The notes: generated by a model not told the origin, from the sequence alone. DNA of 64,000 nucleotides from Eustoma russellianum (GCA_036186865.1 AP025067.1:11180798-11244797); one strand, 5' to 3'. Counted from the stretch's first letter, positions 1 to 10,850 are shown. Made by a program: numbers and translations.

Positions 1-1768
1 AAAAATTCAAAAATAAGTGTACACAACTCCAAAAATGATGAAACTTTCCAGAATTTAACTTCAATGTGTTATCCAAAAACCAGACAAAAATAAGATCGTT
101 TGACCTTTCAAACAAATAAAAAGATTCAGATGGTCAATCTGGACAGAATTGGACACAATGTTACTGATTTTGAAAAACGTGTTTCTCTTTGAATACTCAA
201 CCAAAAAGGTTGATCTTTATATAAAAACACTCCTTAGGATGTGTAGATAATGTTTCCAAAAGATCCTGACCTTAAAAAATTCTTGATTAATATAGAATTT
301 AAGTTTTCTCAAAACTGGTCATATTGCAGCCAGATTGGAACAGTTATCTTGCAAAGACTGAAAGACTAACTTTTCCTTTCTCAAATCAAATAATTCTTGT
401 TGCAAATCAAAGCTAACAGTCTGAAGTATAACTCCACCAAAAATCACGAATTTTGAAAGTGTTTAGCTATTTTTTCAAATTGTGAGAATTTGTGTGAAAA
501 CTGCAGTAGTAACGGGCAGAAAACAGAAAGGTAGAAACAAGACAATAACATCGAGAATTTATCCTGGTTTGGTCAATGTGACCTACTCCAGTCCCAAGGG
601 ACACCTTTAATTGGATTTCACTATGAAATGAATCACCTTACAACAAGAACCAAGCTTGATCCTTGGGTTATACACCAACCCTATTCAAGACTTGGATGAA
701 CACCTTCTATGCATCACTTAGTTACAACACCTCTACCACCTATTGATGTAGCCTTATAGAATTGTCTAATCAATCTTACCAATGAAGCTCAAGAGGCTTG
801 TAGCTCAAAAAATACAACAAGAACACCTTTGCTACAAATAATGGAACAAGAACAACGACAAGAAGATGATAGCTAGACAATTCAACAAATGCTTTCAAGT
901 GGATTGCAAGTGTGTTTCATCTTCTTCAACATTGCCTCCTATTTACAGTGTGAATTGAGCCTTGGAGATAAGAATGCACATGTGTCACCATCTTCATCAT
1001 CAAGTCCAAATGTCTTCTCATCATTGGTTGGCCTTGTACACTTGGCAAAATGAGACAACATAATTGTTCCACCTTAAATTTCAGCTTCACCGATTTTACA
1101 CCTTGGATTTTTCTTGAAAATTATGAAGATAATATGCAAGGATAAGATGACATAACTCCTCCATGATTGCCTCAACTCCTTGGAAAGATAATAGGGCATG
1201 TGAGAGCTTCAAAATTCGGATGAAAACAGCCCCAACCAGCTGCCATATAGCCGTTGGTTTCAAATTGCATTTCCAAGTTGGCAACTTTTGCCAACTAGCT
1301 TGTTTTTGGTTGGTCCACTTGTCACCAAGCTATAAAATGAATGCCACATCATATCCACCTGATAAATCACGTTTTTAGACCAATATATATATGTACAAAC
1401 TCAAATTTTTGAAGAAGAAATCAACAAACAATAATTGACAAGATTATGTCAATATATATAGCACAAAAATTCCAACTATTTCTTCTTGTACATAGTGATC
1501 ATTTCCACACCTTTAACACCTTTTATATCTGTTAATAATGATGATAAATATGCTCCCATAACATATATAAGAGGGTCTTCAAGAAAGAAATAGAATGTGA
1601 CATCACAACTCGTCTATATCCCCCTATAGTCAATAATATCATCATGTGAGAGAAATGAGATAAAGAACCAGCAAATAATCTTCAAGATAATAATAATTCA
1701 ACTCCAGAATAATGATAAGAATATACTCAAGAGATTTCATGAGTGTAAATACCAAAAATACCCTCAGG

Positions 1769-1773
1769 GGTGA
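1769..1773. other. Target-site duplication of G1, left copy
   Basis: GGTGA directly precedes TGTTGTACCCC, the first bases of the left LTR. The same five bases follow the right LTR at 14513-14517. Confidence 0.95.
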
Positions 1774-4348
1774 TGTTGTACCCCAATGATCATGTACATG
1801 AAAACTATGAATATGAGACGGAATGAAAGCGACAATTTCTCTAGCACGGGTTACTTAAGTCAACTTAATCCTCTTTACTTAATTATCATTAAGGTGATAC
1901 CAAGTCAAATTAAATAAGGAAAACTTCAAGAAAGTAGTACATGAAATATAGAGTTATATGAACCACACATACCAATATATATGTATGTGCGTATGGAATG
2001 TATAAACACATAGTACACCTAGGCGTGTATATGTATGTATACATACATATGTTAATTTTAGAATATGATAAAATAAAGAAAAAAAAAACAATGTAGCGCA
2101 TGAATTACAAGGAATATCAAGATGCCTAAGAGGCCCAAAATTCGGCCTATACATGGAGATATTCTAGAAATCTCTAGCCAATTTTATTAGTTAAAATAAT
2201 AAGACAAGAATTTACTATGCAAAGAATAAATAGAAAATAAAATAGACATGCATTTAAGGAACAACTTAAGACAACTCATTAAAGAAGGAAGTAGTATGGT
2301 TGAGGTCATAAAGACCCCAGTCTAGACATGGAGGATTTTTAAATCCTACCATGGTTACTTTTCTCTAAACCAAGGTTAATGTAACCATGATTTAATAAAG
2401 TAACTTGGGTTAGCACAGAAGTAACTATAGTTTGAATAAAGTAACCAAGGTTATACTAACTTAACCTTGATTAACATTCAAGAAAGCCCTAACCCTCACA
2501 AAAATCCCTCCAAAACCGTCCCCCCTCTCCTAAGTCCCTAACATGTTTTAAATCAAACCATTCTAGAAACATCTATCTTCTCATCATGTAAGAGCAAAAC
2601 ACTTAGACAATTTCCATATCGCCCCCAACATCTTGAAGGATGGGAGTTTAACTTCAACTTCAAGACTCAAGAAGACATCTAGGTAAGTCTTATTCCAAGT
2701 TCCCTTAAGAGAATTCTCATTTTGGTAAAGAATGAAGCTCACATGAACTCTCCTTCTCCATGCCAAAACCGTGGGTTTCATGGTTGAAATAGGGGAAAGC
2801 CTTCAACTTTTCTAGGTGGTGTTATATTGAGGTGCTTGAACCTCCATTCCAAGCTCATTTTGGTAAGATGCTCTAGCCTTAAAGATAACCTAGTTCCTCT
2901 ATTGAATAAAGAACTAATCTTTTCATTTCACTCCTTTAAAACCGTATGCTTAAGGTAAAGAAGGTGAAGGATCTCATCACATCTCACTTCATAACCAAGC
3001 AAAGGCAAGAGCTTTAGCTTGAAGAGGCAAGTATACTTTAACCCCTTACAATATATGTGATTATGTGCATACTTGAATGTCTAGAAGCTTAAGACATGAT
3101 CTTAGTGAAAATATGCCTAAGTTGTTACCTTTTCTTATGTTTTGATAGGTTGGATGATAGACCTCTCTTATGTTGCAATATAAAGCATGTTTAAACTTGA
3201 AATAAGAGTTAAAAGTGATGGCTTAGGGACTGCCCTATGTTTGATATTGAATGAGACATGATTGGTATGAAACCTATCATTTTTAGTGATTCTAATATGT
3301 GAAATTGTTGGACTAGGGGACTGTTTTGTTTTGAAGGAATGAACAGCCCATATGAACGACTTTTGCATGCTAAAAAGGACTTGAATTAGTATAGGGAAGC
3401 CTTATTATGTCCATTGAATGACCATTAACTTGGATTATAGGCTAAAGAACGAAAATTAGGAAGGAAAGGATACTCCTATGCATGTCGGTTGAAAACAAAT
3501 CCTGGACAGATTTTATGCCAAATTGATGGACTTAGTTAAGGACCTTCTAAACGTTGGATTGAGCTTATTTTTGGTGTGGTCGTAGCTTATTATGTCTATT
3601 TTATTGTGGAGTTGGAATTTCTGGAAAATCATTTGTGGATTGGGCAGAAATGAATTTTTAGTATCAAGGGGTCAAAACAGTTTCTGGTCGTACCACCTTA
3701 GGAAGAAAAATTATTTAAGTACCTTAAACATCTTGGATTGACCTAAAATTTTTACAAGAAGTACTTAAGACATAGAGCTAAGTATCCATGTAAAGAAATT
3801 GATTTTATCTATTTATTTTGGGGGTAAACCATTAAGGTAGAGTTGGTGTAACATTCTGGAAAACAGGACAGATTGACCCCTTTGTGCTTGTATGACTTGT
3901 ATTGTATTTATTTTGACTTGTTTTGATGAATGGGCATTTGGATATTGTTCATAAAAGAAATAGAAAAGATTTCCAGGTGCTAAGTGAGCCCCATAATGAG
4001 TTTATGGATGGAGACGAGGTAAGAAATGAGGTTGAGAGTGCAGCAGAATTTCTGTTGTACCCTTGTTGGGATATTATTTTATTGAGGTACCTACGCTTGT
4101 CGAAATCGCATGAAATTTGTACAGAATGTAGTTAAGATCATGTGGTGCATGTCCATATTTTTAGTTTCTGGAAAACAGGCTCAAAAGGTTGATTTTGAGC
4201 CCGGGCAATACAGGATATGCTGCTGGATCGTTTTCCAGCCCATGAAGAAAGTTGCTTATGATGTTATAAGTGCATTTTACCATGTTGCATCCCATGCACT
4301 TGCATTGACATGCTCATATGTTCCATGCTCATGATTTTATTGATGTGT

Positions 4349-4356
4349 TATATAAA
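4349..4356 (+). promoter_or_regulatory. Candidate TATA box of the G1 LTR
   Basis: TATATAAA lies about 1 kb before the LTR end, just upstream of the tandem repeats. The same string is at 13474-13481 in the right LTR. Placement as U3 promoter is inferred; the transcription start is not visible from sequence alone. Confidence 0.4.
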
Positions 4357-4430
4357 GTCTCTGTTTTGAAAGAATTCCGTCCTTTCTGGCCAGCTTAACC
4401 CGCTACAGATCCGGGGTTAATTGATCTGAA

Positions 4431-4600
4431 GAAGTATAAGAACCGATCCAGGCCCGGTATAATAGGTCTGATGAAATGTAAGAACCGATCCAGGCCCGGT
4501 ATAATAGGTCTGAAGAGTATAAGAACCGAGCCAGGTCCGGTATAATAGACCTGAAGGTGATCGTGTTATAAGAACCGAGTCATGCCCGGTATAGTAGGCT
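4431..4600 (+). repeat. Four short tandem repeats in the G1 5' LTR
   Basis: Four imperfect units of roughly 35-50 bp, each with AAGAACCGA, then CCGGTATAATAG. They are repeated at 13556-13725 in the other LTR. Comparable short repeats lie at the same relative place in LTRs E (54360-54590) and F (56455-56600), upstream of the hairpin. Confidence 0.8.
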
Positions 4601-4945
4601 GACACACTCTCTTGTTTTCTGATGAGCATGATTTAAAAGAAAGAAAGAAAGTTCAAGTATTTTTATGAGCATGTCTAAATGAAAGAAAGAATGTTTTCCG
4701 TTGCATTTGCATCGCATTCATGTTTTCATACACATTATGCATGATATCTTTTCATAGAAGTAAAGTTGGCTATAGCACATAGAATCTAACTAAGTGATGA
4801 CGTTTAGATCTTAGCTAAGTGTTGATATGACTTTAAGTATGATGCTTCGGAAAGGTATTGGCAGGTATGTTTTAACTCAAGGAATTGGGGTTTGATTCTT
4901 GTATGCCGTTTTCTCTTTATTGTACGGTGTTATTGTATAATTGCT

Positions 4946-4960
4946 GGCGACTTTGTCGCT
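4946..4960 (+). other. Conserved LTR hairpin (G1)
   Basis: GGCGAC, a TTT loop, then GTCGCT: five Watson-Crick pairs plus one G-T pair, directly after TTGCT. The equivalent positions in LTRs E and F form the same stem with compensating base changes. The second copy is at 14071-14085. Confidence 0.65.
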
Positions 4961-4984
4961 CACCCATTTATTTTCCCCCCAGAG

Positions 4985-5038
4985 CCAGGTAATGAAGTCG
5001 AGTGGATTGATGATGAGCCAAGGATGCCATACCCATAG
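4985..5038 (+). other. Conserved short peptide frame in the G1 5' LTR
   Basis: The frame beginning two bases after CCCCCCAG reads PGNEVEWIDDEPRMPYP and then a TAG stop. LTRs E and F encode matching peptides (core E-x-E-aromatic-I-x-D-E-P-R) with different synonymous codons and the same phase after the AG. This looks like a terminal coding exon or a conserved leader ORF. It has no ATG of its own. A CAG|GTATGT donor-like site sits 118 bp upstream (4862-4870), but the exon before it has no clear ATG in that phase. Function unknown. The copy in the right LTR is at 14111-14164. Confidence 0.6.
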
Positions 5039-5336
5039 GTTATTGAAGTCGCTGTTAAGAGAATGATGCTGAAAGCTTTTGATGAGCCTTTGGGACATTT
5101 TGGGACTTAGCTACTTTTGGACTCTTTTCGGATAATGTTAGTATGATTTCGCGGTGTAGTTTGCTATCGGTTCAGTTTGTATAATTTTGCTATGTATTCG
5201 CGATTTGACGCTTTCGGATTAAGGTTCAAATTCTGCCGTATTTTTATCTACCTGTTAAGATCGTGACTTTGTAATCCATGTTTATCCATGGGTTTTATGA
5301 GTCAAGTATCGACGCTTTGTACTTTTCTGAAAGGGA

Positions 5337-6060
5337 AGGTACGGCGGGTGCACCGTACGAGGGGTAGCCGAGTACAGGGCGCTACAGGTGGTATCAGAGC
5401 ACAGGCTCTAGATTAGGGCAGAACGTAGAAGCTAAGTTATGATCTTAGAAAACTAAGAATTAATCTTAGAATTAAGTCATGATCTTAGAAGAGAGATGAC
5501 CTTAGCTTAGACAACTTAGATTGGAAATAGGGTCCCCTTGGTTGATCTGCTAGACTGATATGTCGCATATTAACTCTTTTCCTGCTTTAAATTCCTTTTC
5601 CAAGCACGTCTAAATTCAGTCAGTCATATACATATATATATATATCTTTCTGCTCCGTATACAGATGGTTCGGACTCGTGGTAGACCTCGCAGAGNNNNN
5701 NNNNNAGGTACGGCGGGTGCACCGTACGAGGGGTAGCCGAGTACAGGGCGCTACAGGTGGTATCAGAGCACAGGCTCTAGATTAGGGCAGAACGTAGAAG
5801 CTAAGTTATGATCTTAGAAAACTAAGAATTAATCTTAGAATTAAGTCATGATCTTAGAAGAGAGATGACCTTAGCTTAGACAACTTAGATTGGAAATAGG
5901 GTCCCCTTGGTTGATCTGCTAGACTGATATGTCGCATATTAACTCTTTTCCTGCTTTAAATTCCTTTTCCAAGCACGTCTAAATTCAGTCAGTCATATAC
6001 ATATATATATCTTTCTGCTCCGTATACAGATGGTTCGGACTCGTGGTAGACCTCGCAGAG
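5337..6060. other. Assembly gap flanked by a false duplication
   Basis: Ten Ns at 5696-5705 separate 5337-5695 from 5706-6060. The two flanks are the same sequence apart from one TA microsatellite that is four bases longer on the left. Each contains the LTR end, primer site, leader and gag start. This is the pattern of two overlapping contig ends placed side by side without merging. Confidence 0.9.
5389..5400 (+). other. G1 primer binding site (initiator Met tRNA)
   Basis: TGGTATCAGAGC lies two bases after the LTR end. This is the usual plant primer site complementary to the 3' end of initiator methionine tRNA. It appears again at 5758-5769 because of the false duplication around the gap. 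Confidence 0.93.
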
Positions 6061-7325
6061 ATGCTGCCCATGCACCCGAACCAAACCCTCCACAACCTCA
6101 AGATCAAGTCCCTCCACCTCCTCCTCAGAATCAGAATCCACCGCCTCCTCCTCCACCGTAGAATGAAAATCCCCCACCAGCTCAAGGAAACCCTCTTCCG
6201 CAAATGCCACTTCATATTCCGGATTTCCAAGCATTCTGTGAGACCGTAACTCAGATTGGCCAGGGAATGATTCAGCAAGTTGCCCATCCTCCTCCTTATG
6301 AACCGATAAGAGATGCGCAGTACTACTTTGAAAAGCTCAAGCGAGCGAATGTGCCGCCTTTTGAAGGCAAGTCTGACCACGATATGGCTGAAAAATGGCT
6401 AGATGAAGTAGAGAACTATTTTGAACTGAATGGAGCCCCTGATAATATGAAAACCCAAGCTGTGAGGCCTTTCCTCCTTGGTGAGGCGAACCAGTGGTGG
6501 AAGGCTAAGCTGCAACCTTTGCCCCGACCCATTCCATGGGAGAGATTCATCCAAGAGTTCAACAAGTTTTATTTTCCCCCGTCAGTAAAGATGCAAAAGA
6601 GGCATGATTTTGAGATGTTGAAGCAAGAACCTGGTATGACTGTGTCTGAATATATGAGCAAGTTTCTGGCTTTGGGTAGATTTTCTCCGGCTACGATGAA
6701 TGATGAGGAATCTAAGATGGTGAAGTTTGAGAGTGGGCTGAACCCAAGGATTCGCACTTGGTTGGTAAATGTTATCTCTGCTGATTTTGAGGCGCTGGTT
6801 GATGCATGTTATCGGATCGAGAAGGATATCATTCGTCGCGATGCGACGGTGGGCCAGAAAAGAGGAAGGGATACTTCCGGTGATAAAGGAGCAAGGAAAA
6901 TGACTAGACAAAATTTTCATGGGAGGCAAGGTAGACAGCAGAATCAGAACCAAAGAGGAAATCAGAATCGTGGACAGCGCCGTGGGCAGAATCAGAATAA
7001 TCAAAGAAATAATCAAGGAAATCAAGGACAGCAGCAGCAGGCCATTCCCATGTGTCCCCATTGTCAGAAGAATCATTTGGGCGAGTGCTATGTACAAGCT
7101 GGTAAGTGCTTTGGTTGCGGCAAGACTGGTCATATAATTAGGGATTGTCCTGATAAGGGAGCTGCTTGTGTTGGATGTGGAAAGACTGGGCATATTCTGA
7201 GAGATTGTTGTGAGCATGGTGGTAAGCAGCAGAGGAACCAACGTCAGCGCCCGAATGCGCGTGTGCATGTAATGACTGATGCTGCAGTTGAGGAAGCTGG
7301 AGACGTCGTGGCTGGTATGATTTAA
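6030..7325 (+). pseudogene. gag: G1 gag (capsid/nucleocapsid), one internal stop
   Basis: Encodes the structural Gag polyprotein that packages element RNA. The frame opens at ATG 6030 (MVRTRGRPRR, followed by a proline/glutamine-rich stretch). A TAG at 6159-6161 interrupts it at codon 44, and it then stays open from 6162 to the stop at 7323, about 430 codons in all. The capsid-type retrotransposon gag domain is recognisable (EKWLDEVENYFELNG, NQWWKAKL). A basic, Gln/Asn-rich linker follows, then a CPHCQKNHLGEC finger and two CX2CX4HX4C zinc knuckles (CFGCGKTGHIIRDC, CVGCGKTGHILRDC). The stop is one transition from CAG. Translation could restart downstream, but loss of the N-terminus probably cripples it. 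The final codons overlap a putative intron starting at 7315. Confidence 0.88.
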
Positions 7326-7368
7326 AATTATGCAATGCTAATTTGATAAATATTATATTGCTGCGTAG
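7315..7368 (+). other. Putative 54-bp intron at the gag/protease junction
   Basis: Starts GTATGA, contains GCTAAT as a branch-point-like motif, and ends GCGTAG. About three quarters A+T, clearly richer than the coding DNA on either side. Unspliced, it ends gag with a TAA at 7323. Removing it joins gag in frame (phase 1) to the protease frame. At 54 bp it is short for a plant intron, so it may instead be a decayed spacer. Confidence 0.45.
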
Positions 7369-8228
7369 TTAAAGCTTTGCATGAATCAGGCGCTATTCTT
7401 GTATGTTGTATGCCCGCAAATGTGTTGTTTGATAGTGGCGCCAGCCACTCATTTATATCTAAGAAATTTGTAAAGGGATTAGACCATAATCCCATCCGGC
7501 TGAAATCACCCTATCGAATCAAAGCCGCTGGTGATCAAGTGCTTACGTCTCATTATCTGTATAAGGATTGCGCGGTCGAGTTCGATGACCATCGGTTCGC
7601 GGCTGATCTGATCCCGATTGCTATGATTGACTTTGACATTATTCTTGGTATGGACTGGTTGTCTAAGAACCATGCCCATATTGACTGCAATCAAAAGAAA
7701 GTCACTTTCAGAGCCCTAGAGTAAGAGGAAGTATCATTTCAAGGAGGTCCCAAGTTGAAGAAGTCAAAGAATATTTTTGTGAATACAGCTCGTGCCCGTC
7801 GAGCATTGCGAAAGGGATGTCAAGGCTATCTTGTTTATGCTCTTAGTGCCGAGCAGGCAGCAGTGGACATCTCGCAAGTTCCAGTAGTTCAAGAGTTTCT
7901 TGATGTCTTTCCAGAGGAACTACCAGGGCTTCCCCCTGATCGAGAAATTTCCTTTGAGATAAATCTCCTCCCCGGAGCTGAGCCCATTTCTAAAGCTCCT
8001 TACCGCATGGCACCCGCTGAGCTGAAGGAACTAAAAGACCAATTGCATGAGTTATTGGAAAAGAAGTTGATTCATCCAAGTGTGTCACCATGGGGTGCCC
8101 CAGTTTTATTTGTAAACAAGAAGGATGGAGGTATGCGGCTGTGTATTGATTATCGGGAACTCAACAAGATCACCGTGAAGAATAAGTATCCGTTGCCTTG
8201 GATCGATGATCTGTTCGACCAGCTTCGG
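7369..8228 (+). pseudogene. pol: G1 pol, first part: aspartic protease and N-terminal reverse transcriptase
   Basis: The protease cleaves Gag-Pol: LFDSGASHSFIS at about 7428-7463 holds the catalytic D-S-G, and the later ILGMDWL is typical of Ty3/gypsy proteases. The frame is interrupted by a TAA at 7722-7724 and continues in the same phase as VSFQGGPKLKKSKNIFV. The N-terminal reverse transcriptase follows (ISKAPYRMAPAELKEL, WGAPVLFVNKKDGGMRLCID, YRELNKITVKNKYPLP), up to DDLFDQLR. It reaches the putative intron at 8229. One nonsense codon is the only visible lesion. In related elements gag-pol is a single frame, so the split here is unusual. Confidence 0.85.
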
Positions 8229-8295
8229 GTCAGTAATTACCAAGTCTTATTTCAATATAATAATCATGAATAATATCTAAAGTATCTTAATGCAG
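8229..8295 (+). other. Putative 67-bp intron inside G1 reverse transcriptase
   Basis: Begins GTCAGT and ends TTAATGCAG. About three quarters A+T, with stops in frame. Removing it gives DQLR|GARVFSKVDL, the uninterrupted family motif, in phase 0. The GT...AG ends fall exactly at the protein junction, which favours an intron over a random insertion. Confidence 0.6.
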
Positions 8296-10827
8296 GGAGC
8301 TCGGGTGTTTAGCAAAGTGGACCTAAGATCTGGATATTTTCAATTGAAGATAAGAGCTGAGGATATTCCTAAGACAGCATTCAGGACGAGATATGGACAT
8401 TATGAATTTCTCGTGATGCCTTTTGGACTGACCAACGCCCCTGCAGCGTTTATGGATCTTATGAATCGGGTGTTTCGGGACCAGTTGGATAAGTATGTGG
8501 TCGTCTTTATTGACGATATCCTGATTTATTCGCCTGATAAGGAAACTCATACAGCCCATCTGAGGATCATACTTGGTATTCTCAGAAAGCATCAGCTCTA
8601 TGCAAAATTCAGTAAATGCGAGTTTTGGTTGCATAGTGTATCATTTCTGGGCCATATTATTACTGAAAATGGGATTTCGGTTGATCCCAGAAAGATTGAG
8701 GCAATTACTGAGTGGCCGAGACCGACCAATGTCACTGAAGTAAGGAGTTTTCTCGGACTAGCCGGTTACTACCGCAAGTTTGTTGAAGGATTTTCAAGGA
8801 TAGCTATGCCACACACTAGATTGACTCAGAAGAAGACAAAATTTGTCTGGAATGAGGATTGTGAAAGTAGCTTTTCTGAGCTGAAGGCAAGGTTGATGTC
8901 TGCACCAGTTTTGGCTCAACCCGTTGCAGGAGAACAATTTGTGATCTACAGTGATGCTTCCAAGAATGGATTGGGTTGTGTTCTTATGCAGGATGGACGG
9001 GTGATCGCGTATGCGTCTCACCAGCTTAAGCCGTTTGAGCAGAATTATCCAGTACATGACCTTGAGCTTGCAGCAGTTGTATTTGCTCTGAAGATTTGGC
9101 GTCATTATCTGTATGGAGAGAAGTGTGAGATCTTCACGGATCATAAGAGTTTGAAATACCTTTTCACTCAAAAGGAGCTGAATATGCGCCAAAGGCGATG
9201 GCTTGAGTTGATCAAGGATTATGACATCTCTATTCAGTATCATCCAGGTAAAGCTAATAGAGTTGCTGATGCTTTGAGTCGTAAGACGAGTCATCCCCGT
9301 CAACCACCTCTACAGCGTGATATGGAAGAGTTTGGTCTGGAAGAAGTGGATTCGATTTCCAACGTACTTGCAAAGTTAGTAGCGGTTCCTTCTTTGATCG
9401 ATAGGATTAAGGAGACTCAAGATAAGGATGATGCATTGATGAAAGTTAAGAACAAGTTGAAGGAGAAGCAATCTGACGATTTTGAAGTCCGTAGTAACGG
9501 CAGTTTATGGTTTAGAGGTCGATTGTGTGTGCCTAATGATGATGCGATACGAAGTGAAGTACTTCAGGAAGCCCATAATTCTCGCTTGTCTATTCACCCA
9601 GGAGCAAATAAGATGTATCATGACTTGAAGCAAAAGTTTTGGTGGCCAGGAATGAAGAATCAGATAGCAGACTTTGTTGAGAAATGTCTTGTATGTCAGA
9701 AAGTCAAAGTAGAACATCAGAGGCCAGCTGGATTATTGCAACCACTTGAGGTGCCTGAGTGGAAGTGGGACCACATCGCTATAGATTTTGTGACCGATTT
9801 ACCTAAGACAAGAAGTGGATATGACACTATTTGGGTTATTGTGGATCGTCTGACGAAGAGTGCTCATTTCATGGCAATGTCGATTAAAGCACCCATGGAA
9901 AAGTTGGCTTCTATGTATGTTGATCAGATTGTATGTTTGCATGGAGTTCCTATGAGCATAGTTTGTGACCGAGACCCCCGCTTCACATCAAGGTTTTGGA
10001 CAGCATTTCAGAAAGCGATGGGTACGGAAGTTCGCATGAGTTCAGCTTTTCATCCCCAGACTAACGGTCAATCAGAGAGAACAATTCAAACATTGGAGGA
10101 CATGTTGCGTGCTTGTGTGTTGGACTTTGGAGGTAGCTGGGATAAGAGTTTGAAGTTGGTTGAGTTTTCGTATAATAACAGCTATCACAGATCCATTGGA
10201 ATGGCTCCTTATGAAGCTCTTTATGGAAGAAAATGTCGATCGCCATTGTATTGGGATGAGATTGGAGATAAGATTTTCACAGGACCTGACTTAGTAGAGC
10301 AAACCAAGGAAAAGGTTATGATTACAAGACAAAGGTTGAAGGCTGCTCAGGATAGAAGCAAGGCGTGGGCCGACGTGAGGCGTCGACCACTTGAGTTTCA
10401 AGTAGGAGATAAAGTATTCTTGAAGGTATCCCCATCAAAAGGAGTAAAGCGGTTCGGAATTAAAGGGAAACTTAGTCCTAGATTCATTGGACCATTCGAG
10501 ATCTTGGAAAGGATTGGAGAAGTTGCTTATAGACTTGCACTACCACCATCGTTGTCTCAATTACACAATGTGTTTCATATATCTCAATTGCGTAAGTATG
10601 TGCATGATTCGAGCCATATTATGGATGAGCAACCTTTGAGGATTGAAGCTGATATATCATATGTTGAAGAGCCCGAAAGGATAATTGATAGGGAAGTGAA
10701 AGCATTGAGAAATAAGTCTATTCCTATGGTCAAGGTGCAATAGAAGAACCATTCAGTTGATGAGGCCACTTGGGAGTTAGAGGAAGGCATGAAGCAAAAG
10801 TACCCCTATCTCTTTGACAGTTCCTAA
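8296..10827 (+). CDS. pol: G1 pol, second part: reverse transcriptase, RNase H, integrase, chromodomain
   Basis: Open for over 810 codons from about 8290 to a TAG at 10741, then readable to a TAA at 10825-10827. Counting from 8290: reverse transcriptase with catalytic FIDD (73-76); RNase H with the acidic set D222, E259, D284; integrase with an H429-H436-C466-C469 zinc site and catalytic D499, D560, E596, the last two 35 residues apart as the family requires. A GPF-type C-terminal module (FIGPFEILERIG) and LHNVFHISQLRKY follow. A chromodomain starts near ISYVEEPERIIDREVK and is cut by the TAG at 10741 in place of an expected Trp; its remainder (ATWELEEGMKQKYPYLF) is in frame after the stop. 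The chromodomain in this family directs integration to heterochromatin. Catalytic residues look intact, so this part may encode active enzymes lacking a full chromodomain. Confidence 0.92.
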
Positions 10828-10850
10828 GTTTCGGGGACGAAACTTTATTG

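Larger units (their letters stand above)
1774..5386 (+). repeat. G1 5' LTR (3613 bp)
   Basis: Starts TGTTGTACCCC and ends GGGCGCTACA. Landmarks in order: a TATATAAA box at 4349-4356, four short tandem repeats at 4431-4600, a hairpin at 4946-4960, a polypyrimidine-AG at 4971-4982, a conserved short peptide frame at 4985-5038, and an inverted repeat GTACGG/CCGTAC at 5339-5358 near the end. Chance ORFs of about 70 codons recur in both G1 LTRs only because the LTRs are near-identical. Confidence 0.93.

Noticed and set aside
3923..4334. Pairs of 70-74-codon ORFs found in both G1 LTRs (3923-4334 and 13048-13459)
   Set aside because: The LTRs are nearly identical copies, so recurrence gives no evidence of coding. 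They are absent from LTRs E and F.
5985..6380. 131-codon minus-strand ORF over the gag start
   Set aside because: It is the antisense shadow of the proline-rich gag N-terminus.
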